The notes under the pieces: model-generated
Seen by the model: the letters and a program-made list of their open reading frames with translations, nothing else
Told to the model about the DNA's origin: nothing
Databases searched by the model: none
In this document: piece by piece, positions 14,309 to 20,596 of the stretch
Numbering within the stretch: position 1 is the stretch's first letter
Layout of the letters: every line of letters begins with the position of its first letter
Source of the DNA: Lachnospiraceae bacterium UBA1760
GTDB lineage: Bacteria > Bacillota > Clostridia > Lachnospirales > Lachnospiraceae
Length of the DNA stretch: 20,596 nt
Direction of reading: 5' to 3'
Assembly (NCBI GenBank): GCA_002314775.1
Contig: DCHE01000083.1
Coordinates: forward strand, 1 to 20,596
Position numbers and translations under genes: made by a program

Positions 14309-15412
14309 CTAGAATATAAACAAACCGCAGAGCCTATTTAACCAGTAAACAGGATTGATTACTGCAAGCTGCTGTATGATGTGTGGCATAAAGGCAAGAG
14401 GCATGATGCCGCCTGCAAGGTATAATAACAGAATAAAAATCAGAACAATAAATAAGGAAGCCTGACTTTCATTTTTAAATATCCAGGATACGCAAGCCAT
14501 ATATAAGGAAATTATAAATGTAATGACTGGCATAAAAATAACGGATAAGAGATTAACCCCCGGTATTATAAAGTAAAAAATGAATATGGTAGGGGTTGTC
14601 ACTATAAACAGCAGCAGGGTGCCCGATAAAATCTGGCTCAGATATACCATATACTTTTTCTGACCACTCATTAACTGCTTCATATAATATGCATTTGTAG
14701 GTCTGAGGAAGAATCTTGAGAGGATAAATCCAGACATTATTGCAATGATTAGTATTACAGAAGCAACGATGGTGGTGGTGTTATCATTTGTGGAAGAGCT
14801 GAGAAACTCAGAATCCTTAAACATAGCTTCTCGATTGATAACAAACTTCATATTGTTGATATCATACTCCTCGCTATAACCGTACATTGCTGAGTGTTCA
14901 AGACCAAGCTTATCTGCCATGCTATAAATTGAATGGCTAATCGCCTGGGCAGTTCCAAGGTAGCCGCCAAAGTTCACGAATAAATCATTTACGGCAAACT
15001 CCTCGAAGGAACCGTTGCCCTTGTAGATAAGCTCTATTGGCTTATTCTCTCCAGTCATAACGCTATTTATAAAGCTTTCTGGAATTATTACAAAGCAATA
15101 GACCTCATTATTCTCTATAAGCTCATAGCCCTTTTCGATACTTTCTACAGCAAACAGATTAAGAGTATCCTTAACACTGTCAGTGTTTTCGACGATGCCT
15201 GCAGCCATCTGGTTGTAGAAGGAATCATTTGGCATGTAGTAGCAGACATTAATCTGATCGAAGTTCGCCTTTCCGTATATCATTTCCTCAGAATTGCTGA
15301 TGAGAATAATTCCGGCAACCACAAATATTACTGTAGTAAATAGCATGTGCGGAAGGTAGTGAAGGCCTCGCTTGATATCCATTTTTAAGGTTCTTAAAAA
15401 TTGATTATTCAT
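14309..15412 (-). CDS. ABC-2 type permease (first of pair)
   Basis: This 367-aa membrane protein begins with a basic segment (NNQFLRTLKMDIKRGLHYLP) and a membrane helix near 20-38. An extracytoplasmic domain of about 180 residues follows, then five to six membrane helices. Segments such as VIIPESFINSVMTGE match the extracytoplasmic fold of ABC-2 exporters of the ABC2_membrane_3 / YhgE-like type, and the second permease has the parallel FIIPEGFFESVSKED. The frame is open upstream to 15526, but the start at 15412 is preferred since it overlaps the ATPase stop by 8 nt, typical of coupled exporter genes. The downstream permease begins 13 nt after its stop. Confidence 0.85.
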   Translation of the reverse strand: MNNQFLRTLKMDIKRGLHYLPHMLFTTVIFVVAGIILISNSEEMIYGKANFDQINVCYYMPNDSFYNQMAAGIVENTDSVKDTLNLFAVESIEKGYELIENNEVYCFVIIPESFINSVMTGENKPIELIYKGNGSFEEFAVNDLFVNFGGYLGTAQAISHSIYSMADKLGLEHSAMYGYSEEYDINNMKFVINREAMFKDSEFLSSSTNDNTTTIVASVILIIAIMSGFILSRFFLRPTNAYYMKQLMSGQKKYMVYLSQILSGTLLLFIVTTPTIFIFYFIIPGVNLLSVIFMPVITFIISLYMACVSWIFKNESQASLFIVLIFILLLYLAGGIMPLAFMPHIIQQLAVINPVYWLNRLCGLFIF

Positions 15413-16091
15413 TGATAGTTCTCCTGAGAAGATTGGTGTATGAGTTTGGTGGAAGGGTTCTGATGTCAGTGAGTACCTTGTCATGAAGCACATAAACTCT
15501 TGTGCAGATTCTGAAAAGAGACTCATCGTGTGAAGCTGTTATAACCGTGCCACCATTTTTAACGAAGGAGATAATGTATCCAGCAATATCCTCCTTGGCA
15601 ACCATATCCAAAGCTGCAAATGGCTCATCAAGAAGCAGAATTCTTGGATTATTTATAAGGCATGAGGCTATGGAAAGCCTTTTCTTCATACCACCTGAAA
15701 GATTCTTTACCGGCTTATCTATGAAGCCGAGAATATTAAGAGGCTTTAAGGTTGGTGTGTTAAGAAACTCTATAAGCTCAGTTTTTTTCATCCTGGTCCA
15801 AAGGAGAAGATTGTCAAGTCCTGAGAGCTCCTCAATCAGTGGATTCTCCTGAGTAACGAAGCCAAGGTGCTTCTGAAACTCCTTCTTTGCCCCTGAAAGG
15901 GAAATGTTATCGATGTTAACATCGCCCGACTGAAGCTTCTGAATACCTGAGATGGTTCTAAGAAGTGAAGACTTACCGGAACCATTTACACCGAGAAGTC
16001 CGATGCACTCCCCAGGAGCAGCAGTGAAATTTACGTTGTTTAATACGGTGTTGTTTTTATATTGTATAGAAACATTGTTAACTGAAAGCAT
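15405..16091 (-). CDS. ABC exporter ATPase
   Basis: This 228-aa ABC ATPase has all motifs intact: Walker A GVNGSGKSS (34-42), Q-loop Gln81, signature LSGGMKKRLS (131-140), Walker B ILLLDEP (151-157) and H-loop His188. The short single-domain form is typical of ABC-2 exporters (CcmA-like). The start at 16091 has GGAGG 7 nt upstream; the open frame extends to 16127 without a better site. Its 3' end overlaps the first permease by 8 nt. It is preceded by the 92-aa gene with a 45-nt gap and no terminator, so all four genes likely share the promoter at 16457-16485. Unlike the ATPase at 1681-2592 it has a normal Q-loop, so the two systems belong to different subfamilies. Confidence 0.93.
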   Translation of the reverse strand: MLSVNNVSIQYKNNTVLNNVNFTAAPGECIGLLGVNGSGKSSLLRTISGIQKLQSGDVNIDNISLSGAKKEFQKHLGFVTQENPLIEELSGLDNLLLWTRMKKTELIEFLNTPTLKPLNILGFIDKPVKNLSGGMKKRLSIASCLINNPRILLLDEPFAALDMVAKEDIAGYIISFVKNGGTVITASHDESLFRICTRVYVLHDKVLTDIRTLPPNSYTNLLRRTINE

Positions 16092-16136
16092 AATTATCCT
16101 CCATCGCAGGCTTAATATGAAAGTCAAAAATAAAAG

Positions 16137-16415
16137 CTAAAAATAAGAGTCTTCCTCAATTACTCTGAAATCAAGGTAGTCGAATTCAATTGTATCGATA
16201 AAGTTATCCTGAGTGAAGCGGGTTCTTGCTGTTTTTTTGAAATGCTCCTTATTCTTGTTGAGCCAGATTGGTCTCGACAAATCAAGCTCGTAGCACATAT
16301 CATCAAGAGCCTTGTAAACCTTTGCAGTTCTTGATAAACTAATATCATCGATGCAGATTACTGTATCCTTAATTAAATGATTGTCTTTTATTATTCTTCC
16401 CCAAACTCGGAACAT
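16137..16415 (-). CDS. Conserved 92-aa protein of unknown function
   Basis: This small soluble acidic/basic mixed protein begins FRVWGRIIKDNHLIKDTVI and contains DLSRPIWLNKN and RFTQDNFIDTIEFDYL before an acidic IEED end. I recognise this pattern as a short uncharacterised family widespread in Clostridia (Lachnospiraceae especially), but know of no function and see no membrane segment, metal site or DNA-binding motif. AAAGGAG lies 7 nt upstream of the ATG. It is the first gene after a strong promoter and is followed 45 nt later by the ABC exporter ATPase; whether it is functionally tied to the exporter or only a passenger is unclear. Confidence 0.85.
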   Translation of the reverse strand: MFRVWGRIIKDNHLIKDTVICIDDISLSRTAKVYKALDDMCYELDLSRPIWLNKNKEHFKKTARTRFTQDNFIDTIEFDYLDFRVIEEDSYF

Positions 16416-16456
16416 AATAGACTCCTTTAAAATATTTTCGACGTAATGTCATTCAT

Positions 16457-16485
16457 ATTATATATAAGAAAGAGTATAATGTAAA
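16457..16485 (-). promoter_or_regulatory. Promoter of the minus-strand ABC operon
   Basis: On the minus strand TTTACA (16485-16480), a 17-nt spacer and TATAAT (16462-16457) form a strong sigma-A promoter. The leader to the ATG at 16415 is about 35 nt. Confidence 0.75.
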
Positions 16486-16531
16486 AACAAAAATAAAAAA
16501 AAGAAAAATTAATTATTTTTTAATTCAAACT

Positions 16532-16558
16532 TTTACTACAATATGTACACAGAATAAT
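16532..16558 (+). promoter_or_regulatory. Tentative promoter of htrA
   Basis: TTTACT (16532-16537) and AATAAT (16553-16558) are separated by only 15 nt, so this is a weak assignment. A second option, TTGAGT (16564-16569) with AATAAA (16587-16592) at 17 nt, would start transcription almost at the ribosome site. The htrA promoter must lie somewhere in this AT-rich 200-bp divergent region. Confidence 0.3.
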
Positions 16559-16615
16559 CACATTTGAGTATTATATTACAAATCAGAATAAAGAAAACGA
16601 AAGGGGCAATGCCTA

Positions 16616-18457
16616 ATGAATAATAATTATGATGATTTCAATATGAACCAGCCAGAGGGTACAAACAGTATTCCAGATAATAGTAGAAATAGTAGTGAGG
16701 TAATGAGTTCTTCGGCAGGAAGTCCAGCTGCTCATAATTACACACCACCTGCTACAGGAAATGAAAGATTTAGCGGAAGATACGGAAGAATCAATATTGA
16801 TTCAAATTTAAATACTTCAGCAAATTCATATGGCGCAGGTATAGCTAATAACAGTGCAGACAATGGCACGAATTCATATGAGCGAGCAAATTCATATTCT
16901 AGAGCAAATTCATATACCAGAGCAAATTCATATGCAGGAGTTAATTCGTACACAAATTCAAGTACGTATACAGGAGCCGATTCTAATTCAAATGCAAGCA
17001 ATTATTCACAGAATGCTGGTTATGCAAAGCCACAGACTAGCTACAGTGGATACACAGGAATCAGTGGACAGGGCAGCACTAAGCAAGAGGGCAGCGGCTT
17101 TGATATGAGCAGCTACTACGATGGCAGAAATATGGTAAGTGATTACTATCAGCCTGAACAGCCTGCCGAGGAAGCTGTGGCTTCTGAAAGCATTGATGAA
17201 AAGAGAAAGAAAACTGAGAAGAGAAGAAGTAAAGCTAAGGAAGAAAAGCCTGCAAAGGCTAAAACGAAAAAAGGAAGTGGTAAGATCGGCAAGCTGATTG
17301 CAAGTGCTCTTGTATTTGGAATTGTTGCAGGTGCAGCCTTTGAGGGAGTACATTTTGCAGGCAGCAAGCTTACCCAGAATAACACAACAGCTCAGGTTAC
17401 AACAGAAAGCAATGTTGAGCTTGCATCCTCAGCAAATCCAGGAGAGGTAACTACTCAGGCACTTGCATCAGGCAATTCTTCATCAACCATGAATTATGAT
17501 GTTGCCGACATTGCTGAGAAGGCACAGACTTCACTTGTATCAATCACAACAACAGTTACAACAACCTACCAGTACTTTTATCAGCAGTACCAGGAGGAGC
17601 AGCAGGGTGCAGGCTCTGGTGTTATCATTGGTAAGGATGCAAATTATCTTTATATAGTAACTAATTACCATGTAATTCAGAATGCAAATGAAATTAACGT
17701 TGGATTTTCAGACGGAGAGGTAGTAAAGGCTTCAGTAAAAGGCTATGATTCAGATCAGGATATTGCAGTAGTTGCAGTACCATTTTCAGATATGAAGGAT
17801 TCAACTGCATCAACAATCACAATTGCTCAGATAGGTGATTCAGACCAGCTTAAGGTTGGTGAGCCGGTTGTTGCAGTAGGAAATGCTCTTGGTTACGGTC
17901 AGTCAGTAACAGTTGGATATATCAGTGCACTTAACAGAACTATCGAAGGTGCTGAGGGTACATATATCCAGACTGATGCAGCTATAAATCCAGGTAACAG
18001 TGGTGGAGCGCTTCTTGATTCAAAGGGTCAGCTTATCGGAATTAACTCAGTTAAGTACGTTGACAGCAAGGTTGAGGGAATGGGATTCTCAATCCCTGTA
18101 AATAAGGCAATGTCAATAGTTGAGGATATCATAAATGGAACTAAGGAGAAGCCATACATTGGTATCTCAGGAGTTGATATCAGCAAGGAGTATTCACAGA
18201 TTTATGGATTCCCAGAGGGAATTTATGTTAAGGAGTTAAAGAGTGGTGCCCCAGCCGAAAAGGGTGGAATTCACACAGGCGATATTATTGTTGAATTTAA
18301 TGGCCAAACAGTTTATACTATGGAAGAGTTACAGAAAATCATAGCAAATTGTAAAGAAGGCGACAAGGTCAAGGTGGTAGTTTACAGACAGGGAATCACT
18401 GGTTCTTATGAGAAGCAGGAGCTCGAGCTTACTATCGAAAAGGGCTTTGTTGGATAA
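16616..18457 (+). CDS. htrA: HtrA/DegP-type membrane serine protease
   Basis: This 613-aa protein is anchored by one membrane helix (about 224-247), with the protease outside the cell membrane. The trypsin-like domain (about 300-510) shows the full triad: His352 in TNYHVI, Asp382 in SDQDIAVV and Ser462 in NPGNSGGAL. One PDZ domain follows (about 515-608; GISGVDISKEY, SGAPAEKGGIHTGDIIVEFNG). The role is envelope protein quality control. The cytoplasmic part before the helix is unusually long (about 220 residues), rich in Asn, Ser and Tyr, with NSY-RA tandem repeats at 86-112 and a Lys/Glu-rich stretch at 194-222. Firmicute HtrA proteins do carry variable cytoplasmic regions, but repeats of this sort are less usual. 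AAGGGG sits 9 nt before the ATG. tgt follows after 9 nt. Confidence 0.95.
   Translation: MNNNYDDFNMNQPEGTNSIPDNSRNSSEVMSSSAGSPAAHNYTPPATGNERFSGRYGRINIDSNLNTSANSYGAGIANNSADNGTNSYERANSYSRANSYTRANSYAGVNSYTNSSTYTGADSNSNASNYSQNAGYAKPQTSYSGYTGISGQGSTKQEGSGFDMSSYYDGRNMVSDYYQPEQPAEEAVASESIDEKRKKTEKRRSKAKEEKPAKAKTKKGSGKIGKLIASALVFGIVAGAAFEGVHFAGSKLTQNNTTAQVTTESNVELASSANPGEVTTQALASGNSSSTMNYDVADIAEKAQTSLVSITTTVTTTYQYFYQQYQEEQQGAGSGVIIGKDANYLYIVTNYHVIQNANEINVGFSDGEVVKASVKGYDSDQDIAVVAVPFSDMKDSTASTITIAQIGDSDQLKVGEPVVAVGNALGYGQSVTVGYISALNRTIEGAEGTYIQTDAAINPGNSGGALLDSKGQLIGINSVKYVDSKVEGMGFSIPVNKAMSIVEDIINGTKEKPYIGISGVDISKEYSQIYGFPEGIYVKELKSGAPAEKGGIHTGDIIVEFNGQTVYTMEELQKIIANCKEGDKVKVVVYRQGITGSYEKQELELTIEKGFVG
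16871..16951 (+). repeat. 18-bp tandem repeats in htrA
   Basis: The core GAGCAAATTCATAT recurs every 18 bp (three near-identical units, with degenerate copies at each end), encoding NSYxRA units and finally NSYAGVNSY. It lies in the cytoplasmic low-complexity region and keeps the reading frame. Confidence 0.75.
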
Positions 18458-18466
18458 GGAATTAAC

Positions 18467-19594
18467 ATGTATAAGCTACTTAAGACAGAAGGAAGGGCAA
18501 AAAGAGGACAGCTTGAAACAGTACACGGTGTGATTCAGACACCAGTATTTATGAATGTAGGTACAGCCGCAGCAATCAAAGGTGCTGTGGCTACCTCTGA
18601 TTTAGAGGAGATTGGCACTCTTGTTGAACTTTCAAATACATATCATCTTCATGTAAGACCAGGGGACGAGCTCATTAAAAGGATGGGTGGTCTCCATAAA
18701 TTTATGTCCTGGGACAAACCAATCCTGACAGATTCAGGTGGATTCCAGGTTTTTTCTCTTGCAGGACTTAGAAAGATTAAGGAGGAGGGAGTATCCTTTA
18801 ACTCCCACATCGACGGAAGAAAAATCTTCATGGGACCCGAGGAGAGTATGCAGATTCAGTCAAATCTTGCATCAACAATAGCCATGGCATTTGATGAGTG
18901 TCCACCGTCAAAGGCTGATGACAGATACATAAAGCAGTCAGTTGACAGAACAACAAGATGGCTTGAGAGATGTATGAAGAAGATGGCTGAGTTAAATCAG
19001 ATGGAGGATACAATCAACAAAAATCAGCTTCTTTTTGGAATTAATCAGGGTGGTGTAAATGCCCAGATTAGAATAGATCATGCAAAGAGGATTTCAGAGT
19101 TTGACCTTCCTGGCTATGCCGTGGGTGGACTTGCGGTAGGCGAGTCTCATGAGGAGATGTATTACATTCTCGATGAGGTTGTGCCATATCTTCCACAGAA
19201 TAAGCCAACCTACCTTATGGGTGTGGGTACACCAGCCAACATTTTGGAGGGAGTTGAAAGAGGAGTCGACTTCTTCGACTGTGTATATCCATCAAGAAAT
19301 GGCCGCCATGGACACGTTTACACAAATCATGGAAAGCTTAATCTTTTCAATGCACAGTATGAGGATGATTCAAGACCAATTGAGGAAGGCTGCCAGTGTC
19401 CAGCTTGTAAAAGATACTCAAGAAGCTACATAAGACACCTGTTAAAAGCCAAGGAAATGCTTGGAATGAGATTTTGTGTCTTGCATAATTTGTATTTTTA
19501 TAATAAGATGATGGAAGAAATTCGCGAAGCTCTTGATGAAGGACGTTTTGCTGAATATAAAAAACAAAAGCTTGCCGGAATGGAAGCTAAATAA
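18467..19594 (+). CDS. tgt: Queuine tRNA-ribosyltransferase
   Basis: This 375-aa cytoplasmic TIM-barrel enzyme exchanges guanine-34 of GUN-anticodon tRNAs for preQ1 in bacteria, in the queuosine pathway. Visible motifs are D89 in LTDSGGFQVFSL, D143 in AFDECPP, GGLAVGE (220-226), the nucleophile D271 in FDCVYPSRNGRHG, and the zinc ligands C309, C311, C314 and H340. The length equals that of well-studied bacterial Tgt. A short AAGGA site precedes the ATG 9 nt after htrA. yajC overlaps or closely follows its stop; tgt-yajC is a very widespread pairing, usually with queA upstream, whereas here htrA takes that place. Confidence 0.97.
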   Translation: MYKLLKTEGRAKRGQLETVHGVIQTPVFMNVGTAAAIKGAVATSDLEEIGTLVELSNTYHLHVRPGDELIKRMGGLHKFMSWDKPILTDSGGFQVFSLAGLRKIKEEGVSFNSHIDGRKIFMGPEESMQIQSNLASTIAMAFDECPPSKADDRYIKQSVDRTTRWLERCMKKMAELNQMEDTINKNQLLFGINQGGVNAQIRIDHAKRISEFDLPGYAVGGLAVGESHEEMYYILDEVVPYLPQNKPTYLMGVGTPANILEGVERGVDFFDCVYPSRNGRHGHVYTNHGKLNLFNAQYEDDSRPIEEGCQCPACKRYSRSYIRHLLKAKEMLGMRFCVLHNLYFYNKMMEEIREALDEGRFAEYKKQKLAGMEAK

Positions 19595-19605
19595 TGGAGG
19601 AAAAG

Positions 19606-19968
19606 ATGACAACATTTATTTCAGTACTTGATGCCGCTTCAGGTTCAACAACAACTGGTGGTGCTTCAAGCGCAATGGTAATCGTACTTTACTTAGTATT
19701 TTTCTTTGCACTTATGTATTTCATGATTATCAGACCACAGAAGAAGCAGGCAAAGAAGCAGAATGATCTTGCTAACTCACTTGAGCCAGGTGATAACATC
19801 ATGACAACAAGTGGTTTCTACGGAACTATCCTTGATGTAGTTGATGAGACAACAGTAATCGTTGAGTTTGGTAATAACAAGAACTGCCGTATTCCAATGC
19901 ACAAGAGAGCAATCGCTGAGGTTGAGAAGGCTGGAACAGCAGAGGTTGAAGAGGAAGAGAGCAAGTAA
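19606..19968 (+). CDS. yajC: Preprotein translocase accessory subunit YajC
   Basis: This 120-aa protein has a single membrane helix (about 24-42), the diagnostic IIRPQKKQAKKQ right after it (41-52), then a small cytoplasmic domain with LEPGDNIMTTSGFYGTI and an acidic C-terminal tail. YajC associates with SecDF at the translocon. The start at 19606 has GGAGG 5 nt upstream; an ATG at 19594 overlapping the tgt stop is also in frame but would put that site inside the gene. secD is not in the window; a strong terminator follows instead. An unusually glycine/threonine/serine-rich N-terminus (residues 11-22) probably faces outside. Confidence 0.96.
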   Translation: MTTFISVLDAASGSTTTGGASSAMVIVLYLVFFFALMYFMIIRPQKKQAKKQNDLANSLEPGDNIMTTSGFYGTILDVVDETTVIVEFGNNKNCRIPMHKRAIAEVEKAGTAEVEEEESK

Positions 19969-20022
19969 TTATTGCTTGAGTGAATATATAGCAGATATTC
20001 ATAAGTCCTAATTAGATAAAAG

Positions 20023-20086
20023 AAACGCCACGAAAGATGGTTTTGCGGAAGAAGCCGTAAACTATTTTTCGTGGCATTTCTTTTTT
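20023..20086 (+). terminator. Intrinsic terminator after yajC
   Basis: A long imperfect hairpin: GCCACGAAA (20027-20035) pairs with TTTCGTGGC (20067-20075), with further inner pairs GTTT/AAAC and GCGG/CCGT around an AAGAAG loop. The tail TTTCTTTTTT follows. It ends the htrA-tgt-yajC transcript. Confidence 0.9.
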
Positions 20087-20321
20087 ATACTGAAGTTTTT
20101 GTTATTTGTGGAATAAGTAAATTGATAATTGAATTATTGGGGTGGAATGGGTGTATTTTATGACAAAAATGACGAAACTAACGTCAAAAATGCAATTTTA
20201 ATACAAAAAAAGACAAGATTTTCTAATAATCACGTTGAGATAAGCAAGTAATATATGATATAATCTGAAGAGTTGAATTTATATATTTTGACTTACGATA
20301 ATAAGTGGCGGGGAGATAACT
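20087..20321 (+). promoter_or_regulatory. Leader with promoter and possible operator of the last gene
   Basis: This is the remainder of a 353-bp gap after yajC. TTGAGA (20235-20240), an 18-nt spacer and TATAAT (20259-20264) preceded by TGA form a good promoter. Further upstream TGACG (20170-20174) and CGTCA (20182-20186) form a small inverted repeat with a 7-nt centre, flanked by TGACAAAAA-like copies, possibly a binding site. Nothing else was found here. Confidence 0.55.
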
Positions 20322-20596
20322 ATGGTATTTGGACTAGGAGATGTGATAATTGATCTTGCAACGGCGACAGTTCTTTTGGTTGCGTCTCAGCTTGCAATCC
20401 CAACAAGAGGGATAAAGTATCTGAAGTGGCAGCTTTTAATTGCAGCATTTTGGAGTATCGGCGCAGATTATGTGTATAGAATATTTGAAAAGGGAACCCT
20501 TGCAAATGGAATTACATTTCTTATCTGTGGAACTGCTGAGATTATAACTATTTTCTTCGTGACCTGGCTGGGTTCAAAGGGCTGCCTGTGGAGAAA
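20322..20596 (+). CDS. Membrane protein, N-terminal part only
   Basis: An open frame runs from an ATG (GGGGAG ribosome site 6 to 7 nt upstream) through the window end with no stop, giving 91 complete codons. The product begins VFGLGDVIIDLATATVLLV and shows about three hydrophobic segments (near 8-25, 37-53 and 62-84) separated by short basic loops. The gene has its own promoter. Multi-helix N-termini of this sort occur in sensor kinases and GGDEF proteins of Clostridia, but the part visible cannot decide between those and a plain membrane protein. Confidence 0.75.
   Translation, partial: MVFGLGDVIIDLATATVLLVASQLAIPTRGIKYLKWQLLIAAFWSIGADYVYRIFEKGTLANGITFLICGTAEIITIFFVTWLGSKGCLWR

Noticed and set aside
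1..20596. CRISPR array, insertion sequence, tRNA or rRNA gene
   Set aside because: No spaced direct repeats of CRISPR type, no transposase-like protein, and no tRNA or rRNA signature were seen on either strand.

Overview
The window looks like a chromosome segment from an anaerobic, low-to-mid GC Gram-positive bacterium of the Clostridia, most likely the family Lachnospiraceae (Butyrivibrio/Pseudobutyrivibrio/Roseburia-like). This rests on a complete Rnf operon in the clostridial order C-D-G-E-A-B, strong GGAGG ribosome sites before almost every gene, short operons, and several small protein families that I associate with Lachnospiraceae. The genus cannot be fixed from the sequence alone.

Layout. 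(1) 1-678: a bidirectional terminator and a short ORF6N-domain gene on the minus strand, possibly a phage relic. (2) 761-5995, plus strand: an OmpR-type response regulator, then a BcrA/LanF-like ABC ATPase, its permease, a single-TM histidine kinase, an uncharacterised cysteine-containing protein resembling peptidase U32, and a YbaK/ProX-type tRNA-editing protein. Three 11-bp direct repeats just upstream of the ABC genes look like the regulator's own operator, so the first four genes probably form a peptide-stress sensing and export module. (3) 5996-6597: 602 bp without a gene, rich in inverted repeats, containing an internal intrinsic terminator and ending in the rnf promoter; it may encode one or two structured RNAs. 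(4) 6598-11805: the Rnf complex (ferredoxin:NAD+ oxidoreductase, ion pump), in which rnfD and rnfG are fused into one ORF and RnfE carries an unusual cysteine-plus-repeat tail. (5) 11806-12041: the rnf terminator, a 93-bp near-perfect palindrome, and the nrdR promoter overlapped by an NrdR box. (6) 12042-13155: nrdR and a YigZ/IMPACT-family gene, ending at a terminator shared with the convergent operon. (7) 13258-16415, minus strand: a 92-aa conserved small protein followed by an ABC exporter (ATPase and two permeases). (8) 16616-19968, plus strand: an HtrA-type membrane serine protease with a long Asn/Ser/Tyr-rich cytoplasmic region, then tgt and yajC, ending at a strong terminator. (9) 20235-20596: a promoter and the 5' end of a membrane-protein gene cut off by the window edge.

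How the genes work together. The Rnf proteins form one membrane machine that oxidises reduced ferredoxin, reduces NAD+ and builds an ion gradient. The two-component/ABC cluster and the minus-strand ABC operon are separate envelope transport systems. htrA-tgt-yajC groups envelope protein quality control, queuosine tRNA modification and the Sec accessory protein. No CRISPR array, insertion sequence, tRNA or rRNA gene was seen. The points most worth a second look are the RnfD-RnfG fusion, the RnfE tail, the structured region upstream of rnfC, and the palindrome next to the NrdR boxes.
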